NCBI GenBank assembly: GCA_030730025.1
Contig: JANQWC010000005.1
Coordinates: 81,886-145,885 of the forward strand
Direction: 5' to 3'
Length of the DNA: 64,000 nt
Source of the DNA: Crocinitomicaceae bacterium
GTDB taxonomy: Bacteria; Bacteroidota; Bacteroidia; Flavobacteriales_D; Crocinitomicaceae
Positions within the stretch are counted from its first letter, which is position 1. The number at the start of each line of letters is the position of its first letter. The translations under genes were made by a program, and so were the position numbers. The notes beneath the pieces were generated by a model. That model was not told the DNA's origin, made no database searches, and saw only the letters and a program-made list of their open reading frames with translations. Below are positions 33,262-40,938 of this stretch, in pieces.

Positions 33262-33873
33262 ATGAAAGGAATTTTGAGTTATCAGCTGGTAGATCCTCAG
33301 CTACCAAACAGTGAAGAAGGATGGTTTGTTGAAAGTGAAAACAGCGCTTACAAGGTCAGTGATTTATCGATTAAAAAGATAGTCAGTGGACGTTATTCAG
33401 TGAGCGAAGGTTCAGTGGTTCTATTTGAACTCGAACCAAACTGTAAAGTAAGTGATCAAACGAAAATTCAACATGCTGTTGTTGCTAAGTTGCATTTAGA
33501 AGAAGAAAACCCGACTAAAATCTTCCTGATTGATATCGATGGTACCATTTGCGACGACATCAAGAATGAAGAAAGTCATTTGTATCCGGTTGCTCAAGTA
33601 TTTCCCAATTCTAGGGAAGTCATCAATAAGTGGTACAAAGAAGGCAATATCATTACTTTTTTCACAGCCAGAGAGGCCAAAGACCGCGAAGTCACTGAAA
33701 TTTGGCTCAAAGAAAATGGTTTCAATTATCACGGCTTAGTCATGGACAAACCACGCATCAAAGATGGTCAGGAATATGTTTGGATTGATAATAGAAAAGT
33801 GCGGGCCGTAACTTATATGGGTACTTGGTCAGAACTCACCGAAGTTGATGCCAAAATCAAGGTATTTGCCTAA
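33262..33873 (+). CDS. HAD-superfamily protein with N-terminal extension
   Basis: A 203-residue protein. The C-terminal half is a HAD domain: the nucleophile motif FLIDIDGTICDD near residue 92, FFTARE near 133 and the DKPR segment near 162 followed by YVWIDNR. The N-terminal 85 residues (SYQLVDPQLPNSEEGWFVES) are not a part of any HAD family I recognise. Similar proteins in Bacteroidota are sometimes labelled phosphoheptose isomerase, which the sequence does not support. It probably hydrolyses a small phosphorylated substrate in the cytoplasm. recO follows after 12 bases. Confidence 0.7.
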   Translation: MKGILSYQLVDPQLPNSEEGWFVESENSAYKVSDLSIKKIVSGRYSVSEGSVVLFELEPNCKVSDQTKIQHAVVAKLHLEEENPTKIFLIDIDGTICDDIKNEESHLYPVAQVFPNSREVINKWYKEGNIITFFTAREAKDREVTEIWLKENGFNYHGLVMDKPRIKDGQEYVWIDNRKVRAVTYMGTWSELTEVDAKIKVFA

Positions 33874-33885
33874 GAACAGGGTTGT

Positions 33886-34584
33886 TTGAAAGCAAAAGAA
33901 CTCGGCATCCTCATCGATAAGCAAGCTTACTCGGAGAGCAGTATAGTATTGCACTTTTACACACTTGAACGCGGCTTTCAGTCTTTTGTATTCAAAGGTG
34001 CGCTCAAGAAACGCAAGGCGCTCAATCAATTGGGTTTGTATGAAATCAGTTATTTCAAGCGCCCTGAGTCTGATTTAGGTATCATCAATCAGCTCGATTT
34101 TGCCTGGACCCCACTCGCTTTGTTTGAGCGTCCGCAGAAAGTGATGTTGGTTTTTTTCATGACCGATATTCTACAACAAACCTTGCGGTATCAAGGCGCC
34201 GACCCGCAGCTTTTTTATTTCATCAGAGATCAACTCCTGCGGCTAGAAACCAATGAGCAGCTCCGCGATTTCCCGGGGACATTCTTGGCGCAATACCTCA
34301 TGATTTTAGGTTACACACCACTCATTGATGAAGAAGGTTATAGTGTTTTTGACATGAACACCGGACGTTTTAGCCATGCGCTCGGCGACAACTCGAGTTG
34401 TATCCAAGACAAAACCATGCTCCATTATTTAGTGGCTCAGTTTTGGCCGCAAGACGAGCTGCAATTTTCGGGTTTGGTACACAAGGAAGGTTTGCGTGTT
34501 CTGATCCAGTATGCGTCTATTCACCTGGCCAATTTCAATATAGACAAGACCTTAGAAATCTTGCACGATACCCTCTACGACTAG
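33886..34584 (+). CDS. recO: DNA repair protein RecO
   Basis: A 232-residue protein of recombination repair that loads RecA with RecR. The N-terminal OB-fold start is KELGILIDKQAYSESSIVLH and the mid-region has the helical RecO pattern (LFYFIRDQLLRLET-like, DFPGTFLAQYLMILGYTP). The zinc Cys quartet of many RecO proteins is absent here. The start is the TTG at 33886; no better ATG gives the conserved N-terminus. Its 3' end overlaps tadA on the other strand by 4 bases. Confidence 0.88.
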   Translation: MKAKELGILIDKQAYSESSIVLHFYTLERGFQSFVFKGALKKRKALNQLGLYEISYFKRPESDLGIINQLDFAWTPLALFERPQKVMLVFFMTDILQQTLRYQGADPQLFYFIRDQLLRLETNEQLRDFPGTFLAQYLMILGYTPLIDEEGYSVFDMNTGRFSHALGDNSSCIQDKTMLHYLVAQFWPQDELQFSGLVHKEGLRVLIQYASIHLANFNIDKTLEILHDTLYD

Positions 34585-35024
34585 CGTTTTTTGGCAAAGA
34601 AATCTTTGAGTAATTGGCTGCAGTCGGCTTCCATGACGCCATTTTCTACGATGGTCGCCGGATGATACAAACTCGTGCCAGTTGCGCTCGCTCCTCTTTT
34701 GGCATCTCGGGCCGCAAATACAACGCGGTCTATCTGTGACCAATACAAAGCGCCCGCACACATGCAGCAAGGCTCTAAGGTCACATAAAGCGTGCATTCC
34801 TTGAGGTATTTAGCACCTAAGTATTGTGCGGCGGCGGTGATCGCCTGAATTTCGGCATGGGCGGTGACATCAGTGAGTTGTTCCGTGAGGTTGTGTCCAC
34901 GGGCAATTACTTGATTTTTGCAAACAATTACGGCACCAACAGGCACTTCATCGGCTTCAAATGCCTTTAAAGCCTCCTGATAGGCTTGTTTCATGAAATA
35001 TTCGTCGTTGAAAGGGCTCAGCAT
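34581..35024 (-). CDS. tadA: tRNA-specific adenosine-34 deaminase
   Basis: A 147-residue zinc deaminase that turns A34 into inosine in tRNA-Arg(ACG). The catalytic motifs are TAHAEIQAI (zinc His and catalytic Glu) and PCCMCAGAL (two zinc Cys). N-terminus YFMKQAYQEALKAFEADEVP fits TadA. A -7 element with 7 of 8 consensus bases ends four bases before the ATG, so the mRNA may be leaderless. Divergent from cvpA. Confidence 0.93.
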   Translation of the reverse strand: MLSPFNDEYFMKQAYQEALKAFEADEVPVGAVIVCKNQVIARGHNLTEQLTDVTAHAEIQAITAAAQYLGAKYLKECTLYVTLEPCCMCAGALYWSQIDRVVFAARDAKRGASATGTSLYHPATIVENGVMEADCSQLLKDFFAKKR

Positions 35025-35028
35025 AGCG

Positions 35029-35036
35029 CAAGATTA
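35029..35036 (-). promoter_or_regulatory. Candidate -7 element of tadA, four bases before the start
   Basis: Minus strand TAATCTTG, one base off TAnnTTTG, ends at 35029; the ATG begins at 35024. Confidence 0.4.
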
Positions 35037-35048
35037 CAAACTTTCTCT

Positions 35049-35056
35049 TAATTTTC
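35049..35056 (+). promoter_or_regulatory. Candidate -7 element of cvpA, four bases before the start
   Basis: TAATTTTC, one base off TAnnTTTG, ends four bases before the ATG at 35061. Confidence 0.4.
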
Positions 35057-35060
35057 GGCC

Positions 35061-35612
35061 ATGAATCTTTTTGACCTCTTCCTTTTTGCGCCTTTGGCCT
35101 ACGGTGCCTACAAGGGTTACAAACGCGGCCTGATCATGTCCTTATTCATGTTATTGGCTATTGTAGTGGGCCTTTACGCCGCTTTTCAACTCACCGATGT
35201 TGTGGTGGAATGGGGTCTCAAGAATTTACATTGGGAAAAAACCACGCTCATGCCGCTCAGTTTTGTACTGCTGTTTTTGGGCATTGGAGCGGCCATTTAT
35301 TTTGGCGGAAAATTACTCGAAACAGCACTGAAGGTAGTGAAGTTGTCTGTACTCAATAACTTGGCGGGCGCCTTGCTAGGGATCTTGCAATGGATGTATT
35401 TGGTCGGAACGCTTTTGTTGTTCGTATTGGCCAACGACAGCAAGCAAAACCTCATTTCAGCCCAAACCCGTAACCAATCCATGGCAGTTCCATTCTATAC
35501 CGATATGCTGCAAAATACCTTGCCAAAAATCAGCGAAGGCGTGGTGTTTGATGCGTATTTGCAACAGGCAAAAGAGCAGCTAATTGAAGAAGAAACTCCT
35601 AAAGAGAATTGA
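35061..35612 (+). CDS. CvpA family membrane protein
   Basis: A 183-residue inner-membrane protein with four hydrophobic helices in the first 130 residues and the CvpA signature GAYKGYKRGLIMSLFMLLAI near residue 17. CvpA family proteins affect colicin V export and envelope stress; their exact role is unclear. It ends in a hydrophilic tail (EQLIEEETPKEN). The next gene lies 5 bases further on. Confidence 0.85.
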   Translation: MNLFDLFLFAPLAYGAYKGYKRGLIMSLFMLLAIVVGLYAAFQLTDVVVEWGLKNLHWEKTTLMPLSFVLLFLGIGAAIYFGGKLLETALKVVKLSVLNNLAGALLGILQWMYLVGTLLLFVLANDSKQNLISAQTRNQSMAVPFYTDMLQNTLPKISEGVVFDAYLQQAKEQLIEEETPKEN

Positions 35613-35617
35613 TAGCG

Positions 35618-36175
35618 ATGCGTTTATTCCAAATTTATATAGCAAGTTGTTTTTTGATGCTTGCATCTACGGCCTTGGCTGCTGACCCAATTGCACCCTT
35701 ACTCCAAAAACAAACCTTGCTTGACAAAAAGCAAAAATCATTTAAATCTGGGACTTATTTTGGTTTGCAAAGTGGCCGATTTTATGTTTTAGAATACGGT
35801 TGGGAGCTACAGCGCAAAAGTAAAAACGGCATGTTGCGTTCCAATACTACAGCAGTTCATCATGGCTTCAACGCTACTTTTGATTTCTCTCGACTCAATC
35901 CGGTTTTAGGCTACGACCTCGGTTTTTGGAGCCGCACCGGCAATTTTGACCTCACGTATGGCCTGAGTGCTGCGGTCCGTACCGACCTCAAGCAGTTGCG
36001 TTTTGGGGTTTGCCCGAGCGTAGGTATTAAAGTGTGGCAGCTACATGTGCAAACGGGGATGTATTTGCTAGCGCCTTTTTATAGTTTAGACAATACCACT
36101 TTCAATAGCAATAGCTTCTTTATCTCGGCCCGTTTTTTGGTGGTCAAGCACAAAACAAAAAAAGGGGGCAACTAG
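35618..36175 (+). CDS. Secreted outer-membrane-type beta protein, unrecognised family
   Basis: A 185-residue protein with signal peptide (MRLFQIYIASCFLMLASTALAA) and a C-terminal part of alternating aromatic and polar residues ending in FFISARFLVVKHK, as in small outer-membrane beta-barrels of Bacteroidota. I do not recognise the family. The ATG at 35618 is chosen over the in-frame TTG at 35609, which overlaps cvpA. Its stop codon sits inside the loop of the terminator hairpin 36160-36184. Confidence 0.65.
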   Translation: MRLFQIYIASCFLMLASTALAADPIAPLLQKQTLLDKKQKSFKSGTYFGLQSGRFYVLEYGWELQRKSKNGMLRSNTTAVHHGFNATFDFSRLNPVLGYDLGFWSRTGNFDLTYGLSAAVRTDLKQLRFGVCPSVGIKVWQLHVQTGMYLLAPFYSLDNTTFNSNSFFISARFLVVKHKTKKGGN

Positions 36176-36184
36176 CCCCCTTTT
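36160..36184. terminator. Strong bidirectional hairpin terminator
   Basis: Ten-base perfect stem AAAAGGGGGC/GCCCCCTTTT with five-base loop AACTA that contains the stop codon of the upstream gene. T-runs follow on both strands, the longer on the minus strand, so it serves the convergent aldehyde dehydrogenase gene as well. Confidence 0.85.
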
Positions 36185-36204
36185 GATTTTCGTCAATTTT
36201 TCTG

Positions 36205-37752
36205 TTATAAATCGAACTTGATGCCTTGTGCAAGTGGCAAGGAATCAGAATAGTTGATGGTATTTGTTTGGCGACGCATGTATACTTTCCAAGCGTCTGA
36301 GCCAGATTCACGGCCTCCACCTGTTTCTTTTTCACCACCGAAAGCACCACCGATTTCGGCACCAGAAGTTCCGATATTGACATTTGCGATACCGCAGTCA
36401 GAACCTGCTGCGCTCAAGAAAGCTTCAGATTCTTTGAGTTCGTTGGTCATGATGGCAGAAGAGAGCCCTTGTGGCACGCCATTTTGGATGGCAATGGCTT
36501 CGTGTACATCACCGGTATATTTCATGATGTAAAGAATAGGTGCAAATGTTTCGTGCTGAACAATAGCGAAATGATTTTCGGCTTCGATGATACAAGGCTT
36601 CACATAACAACCCGACTCATAGCCAGGGCCGCTCAATACGCCTCCTTCTACCAATACTTTTGCGCCTTCTTTTTTGGCAGCTTCAATGGCGTTGAGGTAG
36701 TTATTGACGGCATCTTGATCGATCAGCGGGCCCACGTGGTTGTTTTGGTCAAGTGGGTTGCCAATGCTCAATTGTTTGTATGCAGAGGTAAGCGCTTCGG
36801 TTACTTTATCGTAGATAGACGCGTGGATGATGAGGCGACGCGTAGATGTACAGCGCTGACCAGCTGTACCTACAGCACCAAATACGGCACCCGGTACCAC
36901 CATTTTGAGGTCGGCACTTGGCGCAATGATAATGGCGTTGTTGCCCCCTAACTCTAAAAGGGAACGACCCAAACGCTGCCCAACTGCTGCCCCAACTGAT
37001 TTACCCATGCGGGTAGAACCTGTAGCAGAAATTAAAGGTACGCGGGTGTCGTTGGCCATGAGTTTGCCGATTTCGCCATCGCCGATGACCAAACCAGAAA
37101 CGCCTTCAGGCACGCCGTTGGCGGCAAAAACTTCTTCGGTAATGCGCTGGCATGCAATAGCGGTAAGTGGTGTTTTTTCGGATGGTTTCCATACGCAGAC
37201 GTCGCCACAAACCCATGCAAGGGCGGTGTTCCAGTTCCAGACGGCAACCGGGAAGTTGAATGCAGAGATGATACCCACAATGCCGAGCGGATGATACTGC
37301 TCATACATGCGGTGACCTGGGCGCTCGGAGTGCATGGTCAGGCCATAAAGTTGGCGCGATAAACCAACTGCGAAGTCGCAGATGTCGATCATTTCTTGCA
37401 CCTCGCCGAGGCCTTCTTGTAAAGACTTACCCATTTCGTAAGAAACGAGTTTACCTAGTGGTTCTTTGTAAAAGCGAATGCGCTCAGCCAACTGACGTAC
37501 AATTTCGCCGCGTTTAGGAGCGGGAATTTTGCGCCATTCTACAAACGCTGCTTGCGCTTTTTCGATGACCTGGTGGTACTCAGCTTCAGTAGCCATAGTG
37601 ACATTCGCAATGACTTGCGCGTCTACTGGCGAAACTGATGCGATGCGCGCACCGCTCGTTTGGATCCATTGTGTACCTGTAGAGGCACCGTTATTGTTTT
37701 CTTGGATGCCAAATTGGCCCAAGATGTCTTTGATTTCTGCTTGGAGTGACAT
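36205..37752 (-). CDS. Aldehyde dehydrogenase, alpha-aminoadipic semialdehyde (ALDH7/antiquitin-like) type
   Basis: A 515-residue NAD-dependent aldehyde dehydrogenase. Marks: LELGGNNAIIIAPSADLKMV (general base Glu), GTAGQRCTSTRRLIIH (nucleophile Cys), EKTPLTAIACQ and a C-terminal ETGGGRESGSDAWKVYMRRQ-like tail that is typical of the ALDH7 (antiquitin) group, which oxidises alpha-aminoadipic semialdehyde in lysine breakdown. ATG at 37752 fits the TACCTTTG promoter. No other lysine-catabolism gene is nearby, so the substrate is a family-based guess. Confidence 0.88.
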   Translation of the reverse strand: MSLQAEIKDILGQFGIQENNNGASTGTQWIQTSGARIASVSPVDAQVIANVTMATEAEYHQVIEKAQAAFVEWRKIPAPKRGEIVRQLAERIRFYKEPLGKLVSYEMGKSLQEGLGEVQEMIDICDFAVGLSRQLYGLTMHSERPGHRMYEQYHPLGIVGIISAFNFPVAVWNWNTALAWVCGDVCVWKPSEKTPLTAIACQRITEEVFAANGVPEGVSGLVIGDGEIGKLMANDTRVPLISATGSTRMGKSVGAAVGQRLGRSLLELGGNNAIIIAPSADLKMVVPGAVFGAVGTAGQRCTSTRRLIIHASIYDKVTEALTSAYKQLSIGNPLDQNNHVGPLIDQDAVNNYLNAIEAAKKEGAKVLVEGGVLSGPGYESGCYVKPCIIEAENHFAIVQHETFAPILYIMKYTGDVHEAIAIQNGVPQGLSSAIMTNELKESEAFLSAAGSDCGIANVNIGTSGAEIGGAFGGEKETGGGRESGSDAWKVYMRRQTNTINYSDSLPLAQGIKFDL

Positions 37753-37770
37753 AAGTGTTGATTTTGAAGG

Positions 37771-37778
37771 CAAAGGTA
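37771..37778 (-). promoter_or_regulatory. -7 promoter element of the ALDH7-like gene
   Basis: Minus strand TACCTTTG, a perfect TAnnTTTG, 18 bases before the ATG at 37752 and 15 bases from the divergent mnmE element. Confidence 0.55.
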
Positions 37779-37793
37779 GGGATTTTTTATTCG

Positions 37794-37801
37794 TAACTTT
37801 G
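37794..37801 (+). promoter_or_regulatory. -7 promoter element of mnmE, four bases before the start
   Basis: TAACTTTG, a perfect TAnnTTTG, ends four bases before the mnmE ATG at 37806. Confidence 0.55.
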
Positions 37802-37805
37802 TCAC

Positions 37806-39176
37806 ATGCACGACATTCACCAAGACCCTATTTGCGCCTTAGCTACTGCCAACGGCATGGGTGCCATTGCCGTTATACGCGTCAGTGGTGTGGGTGCAAA
37901 GTCTTTGGTTTCGAAAGGATTTTCCAAAGATTTGTCTGCTTTACCGAGCCACAGCGTACACCTCGGCTGGATGCTTTCCGCTAGCGGCGAGCGCCTAGAC
38001 GAAGTACTCGCTACACTCTTTGACCACGGCAAAAGTTTCACCGGCGAAGAAAGCGTGGAGCTCGCCTGCCATGGCTCACCGTATATTCAGCAATTATTGT
38101 TGCAGCGTTTGGTCGAGCTCGGTTGCCGCTTTGCCGAGCCTGGCGAATTCACGAAGCGGGCCTTTTTAAATGGCCGCCTAGACCTTTCGCAGGCCGAAGC
38201 TGTGGCAGACCTCATTGCCGCGCAGTCTAAGCAAGCCCATCAGGTAGCCTTGCAACAATTGCGCGGCCGTTTTTCTTCAGAACTCCAACAACTCCGCGAG
38301 CAACTCATCAACTTTGCAGCCCTCATCGAACTCGAACTCGATTTTGCCGAAGAAGACGTCGAGTTCGCCGACCGCAGCGCGCTCAAGCAGTTGGTGGCGT
38401 CGGTTTTGCAGATGGTGCGCCGTTTGGCCGCCTCTTTCGAACTCGGCAACGCCATCAAGCAAGGCGTACCGGTAGCCATCGTTGGCGCCCCCAACACCGG
38501 CAAAAGCACCCTACTCAATCAACTACTCGGCGAAGAACGCGCCATCGTTTCAGACATCGCCGGCACCACCCGCGACGTCATCGAAGAAGTACTCAACATC
38601 GACGGCATCCAGTTTCGCCTCATCGACACCGCCGGCATCCGCCAAACCACCGAAACCATCGAAGCACTCGGCATCGAACGCTCCCAACAAAAAATTGAAC
38701 AAGCCAAAATCGTCCTTTGCTTGGCCGACTCCGGAGACCTCAACAACCTCCAAGAAACGCAAGAATGGGTGCAATCTTTGTTCACCCTTCACCCCGACAA
38801 ACATATATTACTCATTCAAAATAAAGCCGATTTAACGACTTCTCCCAATTTAAATCCGCAAGAAGCACTCCAAATCAGCGCCCTCACCGGCACCGGCATT
38901 ACTGACCTCAAAGAAAAATTAGTCAAACTAGTCCTCGGCGATTTCAGCATCCAAGACGAAACCATCGTCTCCAACGCCCGCCACCACACCGCCCTCCAAC
39001 TCACCGCCGCCGCCCTCGACCGCGCCCAATCGGGCTTAGAAGGCCAAACCACCGCCGACTTCATCGCCATGGACATCCGCGAAGCCATGCGCCAATTGGG
39101 ACACATCACGGGTCAGATTGATATCGATACGGATATTTTGGGTACGATCTTTAGTAAGTTTTGTATCGGTAAGTAA
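37806..39176 (+). CDS. mnmE: tRNA uridine-5-carboxymethylaminomethyl modification GTPase MnmE
   Basis: A 456-residue GTPase that with MnmG modifies U34 of several tRNAs. The N-terminal folate-binding domain (DPICALATANGMGAIAVIRV), the inserted G domain with GAPNTGKSTLLNQLLGEE (P-loop), DIAGTTRD, DTAGIRQT and NKAD, and the C-terminal CIGK with the catalytic Cys are all present. The G domain is coded by unusually C-ending codons (about 38480-39090). mnmG is not in the window. The gene appears leaderless. Confidence 0.95.
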   Translation: MHDIHQDPICALATANGMGAIAVIRVSGVGAKSLVSKGFSKDLSALPSHSVHLGWMLSASGERLDEVLATLFDHGKSFTGEESVELACHGSPYIQQLLLQRLVELGCRFAEPGEFTKRAFLNGRLDLSQAEAVADLIAAQSKQAHQVALQQLRGRFSSELQQLREQLINFAALIELELDFAEEDVEFADRSALKQLVASVLQMVRRLAASFELGNAIKQGVPVAIVGAPNTGKSTLLNQLLGEERAIVSDIAGTTRDVIEEVLNIDGIQFRLIDTAGIRQTTETIEALGIERSQQKIEQAKIVLCLADSGDLNNLQETQEWVQSLFTLHPDKHILLIQNKADLTTSPNLNPQEALQISALTGTGITDLKEKLVKLVLGDFSIQDETIVSNARHHTALQLTAAALDRAQSGLEGQTTADFIAMDIREAMRQLGHITGQIDIDTDILGTIFSKFCIGK

Positions 39177-39321
39177 ACGTCGATAAACATGTCATCAGTA
39201 ATAGCGAAATAGAGCAAACAAAGCGCTTTTCGGTTGGTCGAAATCGAAAATACCATTTGAGGAGGGGTTGGGAGAGATTTTAATGTCGTCTTTTCAAATA
39301 GGCTTGATATTTGGTTTAGAC

Positions 39322-40260
39322 TTAACCAAAAATCCGCACATGTCTCTCCTTCAATAAATCTGAATAGGCAGTTTTGAGGTGCTTGGGCAAGAAACTTTGA
39401 CTGACAAAGTGGAGCCAAGGGTCTAAACTATTTTCGAAGCGTTGGTAGATGGACTGAAGGGCTTTTTCGTTCAATTTGAATGAGGAGGCAAGTAGGTCGA
39501 AGTCTTGGCGTTTGAGTTTGCTTTTTCGGGCGTTGATGGTAAGCGCAGATTCTTCTATGTCCTCGGGCATGACGATAGTCGTATTGACGAGGTCATAGGC
39601 AGGTGATAAATCAAAACCACCCAAGGTATTTTCGATAATTGAGTAATTTTTTAAATGCATATCTGCATTGCCCGTCAGGAAGCAAAACAGAACCAATTCA
39701 AATAAGCGCTGCGCTTCATATCCTTTATTGGTTGTGAATGTTTGTGTGAGTTTGCCGATTTTTTCGACAGAACCACGGTATTTGTGTTCAGTTAGGTTTT
39801 CACTTAATTGGCAGAAGTCCTCAACGGCGAGTTTATTTTTTTTGTCCCGATCAAAGCGCTTTGTGAGGTAGGCGAGTTCGCCCGATTTGAGTCGAATTAA
39901 AGCGTGTTGAGCTGTCTTGATTTTGACCAAAGCGGCTAAATGCATGGTGAGGTCTTCGTTCTCGGGAAGTGCTTCAAAATAATCAGATGGCGGTTTCAAA
40001 ATGTAGTCGCCATGTAGTCCGACCAGGGTCAGTCTGGCTGGTGCTTGTTGTGATTTCTCTATATTCAGAGATATCTTTGCTTGTACGCCTGTAACTGATT
40101 TGTTTTGAATGATAAATTGTTTGGCTAAATCTTCCAATTGATGGAGTTCAAAATCGAGAATGGGTGCTTCTGTTGAGCCAAAGAGTTTTTTGGCGCAACT
40201 TGGGTGAAAATCTATAGTGGTGTTATCGAGTGTCTGATAACAAATGAGGCATTTATTCAT
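39322..40260 (-). CDS. hipT: HipT-like Ser/Thr kinase toxin (HipA C-terminal domain)
   Basis: A 312-residue HipA-fold kinase that lacks the N-terminal HipA subdomain, which is encoded separately upstream. An N-terminal C-x2-C ... H-x3-C knuckle (residues 4-24) precedes it. The gly-rich loop is KSVTGVQAKISL, whose Ser aligns with the autophosphorylation Ser of HipA. The catalytic loop is TGNADMHLKNYSI and the metal-binding motif FDLSPAYDLVNT. HipT/HipA kinases phosphorylate aminoacyl-tRNA synthetases and stop growth (TrpS for E. coli HipT). The target here is unknown. ATG at 40260 is chosen because it starts the knuckle. Confidence 0.85.
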   Translation of the reverse strand: MNKCLICYQTLDNTTIDFHPSCAKKLFGSTEAPILDFELHQLEDLAKQFIIQNKSVTGVQAKISLNIEKSQQAPARLTLVGLHGDYILKPPSDYFEALPENEDLTMHLAALVKIKTAQHALIRLKSGELAYLTKRFDRDKKNKLAVEDFCQLSENLTEHKYRGSVEKIGKLTQTFTTNKGYEAQRLFELVLFCFLTGNADMHLKNYSIIENTLGGFDLSPAYDLVNTTIVMPEDIEESALTINARKSKLKRQDFDLLASSFKLNEKALQSIYQRFENSLDPWLHFVSQSFLPKHLKTAYSDLLKERHVRIFG

Positions 40261-40265
40261 GGTAT

Positions 40266-40583
40266 TCAGGAAGTTGGAGTAACGGATACACAACCAATAT
40301 TTTCTTTACACAGGCTAAGTAAGAGCCCAAAACGATCAAGGGGCTTTATGTGCCAGTTGGCGATGGCAATATTTAACAACCAACCTTCTGGAATGAGGCC
40401 GTCAAAAAAGGCAAAAAGTGTGTTGCTTTCAAAAGTCTTTTGCTGGAGTGGTAGGGTAAGGCTCATGGGTTTGGCGTGTTCTTTTTTTAAGTAGTTTTCA
40501 TCGTATTGAAACGCGAAGCCTTCCTCGGTTTCATAGAGTATACCTGCGAATTCATCTTTGTAATGGACGTTTGCTTTTCTCAT
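40266..40583 (-). CDS. hipS: HipS-like small protein (HipA N-terminal domain)
   Basis: A 105-residue protein equal to the N-terminal subdomain of HipA (HipA_N / couple_hipA), with GLIPEGWLLNIAIANWHIKP and DRFGLLLSLCKENIGCV as the conserved end. In HipBST modules this separate domain is the antitoxin that neutralises the HipT kinase. It overlaps hipB by 4 bases and is 5 bases before hipT, so the three are one operon. There is no sign of a frameshift joining it to hipT: both have own starts and stops in a normal operon arrangement. Confidence 0.85.
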   Translation of the reverse strand: MRKANVHYKDEFAGILYETEEGFAFQYDENYLKKEHAKPMSLTLPLQQKTFESNTLFAFFDGLIPEGWLLNIAIANWHIKPLDRFGLLLSLCKENIGCVSVTPTS

Positions 40584-40786
40584 ACGATCTCCATTTCTAC
40601 AACACCTAACTGACCCCCGAAGAAATGCAATACCTGATTCACTTTGTCTAGGCGAACGGTTTGTTTCCCTTGTTCTAATTCGCGAATAAAGCGTAGCCCA
40701 ACCCCTGCTCTTTCTGCTAATTCGGGTTGTGTGAGTTCGAGTTGCTTTCTTCTTTCCTTGATAAAATCGGCGATTTTAGACTCCAT
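40580..40786 (-). CDS. hipB: HipB-like XRE-family repressor
   Basis: A 68-residue helix-turn-helix protein of the XRE family with FIKERRKQLELTQPELAERA as the HTH and FIRELEQGKQTVRLDKVNQV after it. It is expected to bind the two palindromes at 40790-40807 and 40831-40848 and repress its own operon, and may strengthen HipS action. ATG at 40786 is chosen: the upstream in-frame GTG at 40876 would translate through the operators and promoter. Confidence 0.88.
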   Translation of the reverse strand: MESKIADFIKERRKQLELTQPELAERAGVGLRFIRELEQGKQTVRLDKVNQVLHFFGGQLGVVEMEIV

Positions 40787-40789
40787 ATT

Positions 40790-40807
40790 TATACCTTTTA
40801 GGGTACA
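40790..40807. promoter_or_regulatory. Operator palindrome 1 of the hipBST operon
   Basis: TATACCTTTTAGGGTACA: half-sites TATACC and GGTACA (5 of 6 bases symmetrical) with a 6-base centre. It lies just upstream of the hipB ATG and touches the end of the -7 element, so it covers the transcription start. Confidence 0.75.
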
Positions 40808-40813
40808 AATATA
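40806..40813 (-). promoter_or_regulatory. -7 promoter element of the hipBST operon
   Basis: Minus strand TATATTTG, a perfect TAnnTTTG, 19 bases before the hipB ATG and framed by the two operators. Confidence 0.6.
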
Positions 40814-40830
40814 GATAAAAATGGCATAAA

Positions 40831-40848
40831 TATACCTTAAAGGGTATA
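40831..40848. promoter_or_regulatory. Operator palindrome 2 of the hipBST operon
   Basis: TATACCTTAAAGGGTATA: perfect half-sites TATACC/GGTATA with a 6-base centre, 41 bases (about four helical turns) from the first. It overlaps the expected -33 region of the promoter. Confidence 0.75.
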
Positions 40849-40912
40849 AAAATAGATATCCGAGAATGAAAAGCACCCGTTCGGGTATATATTACAACTT
40901 CCATAATTTCCC

Positions 40913-40920
40913 TACCTTCG
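40913..40920 (+). promoter_or_regulatory. Candidate -7 element of the S46 peptidase gene
   Basis: TACCTTCG, one base off TAnnTTTG, 18 bases before the ATG at 40939. A short palindrome ACCCGTTCGGGT (40875-40886) lies 27 bases further upstream. Confidence 0.35.
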
Positions 40921-40938
40921 TGTCCTAATTTTTTCCAT

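Noticed and set aside
33262..33873. Phosphoheptose isomerase
   Set aside because: The sequence shows HAD motifs (DIDGT) and no SIS domain.
39177..39321. Gap after mnmE searched for a small RNA or terminator
   Set aside because: No hairpin with a T-run and no promoter-like element was seen.
39322..40583. Frameshifted hipA pseudogene
   Set aside because: The N-domain gene and the kinase gene each have their own start and stop and a normal operon junction, matching the known split HipST form.
40875..40886. ACCCGTTCGGGT palindrome as a third HipB operator
   Set aside because: Its half-sites (ACCCG/CGGGT) differ from the TATACC/GGTATA arms; only a GGGTATA half-site is shared at 40883-40889, so it may belong to the S46 gene instead.
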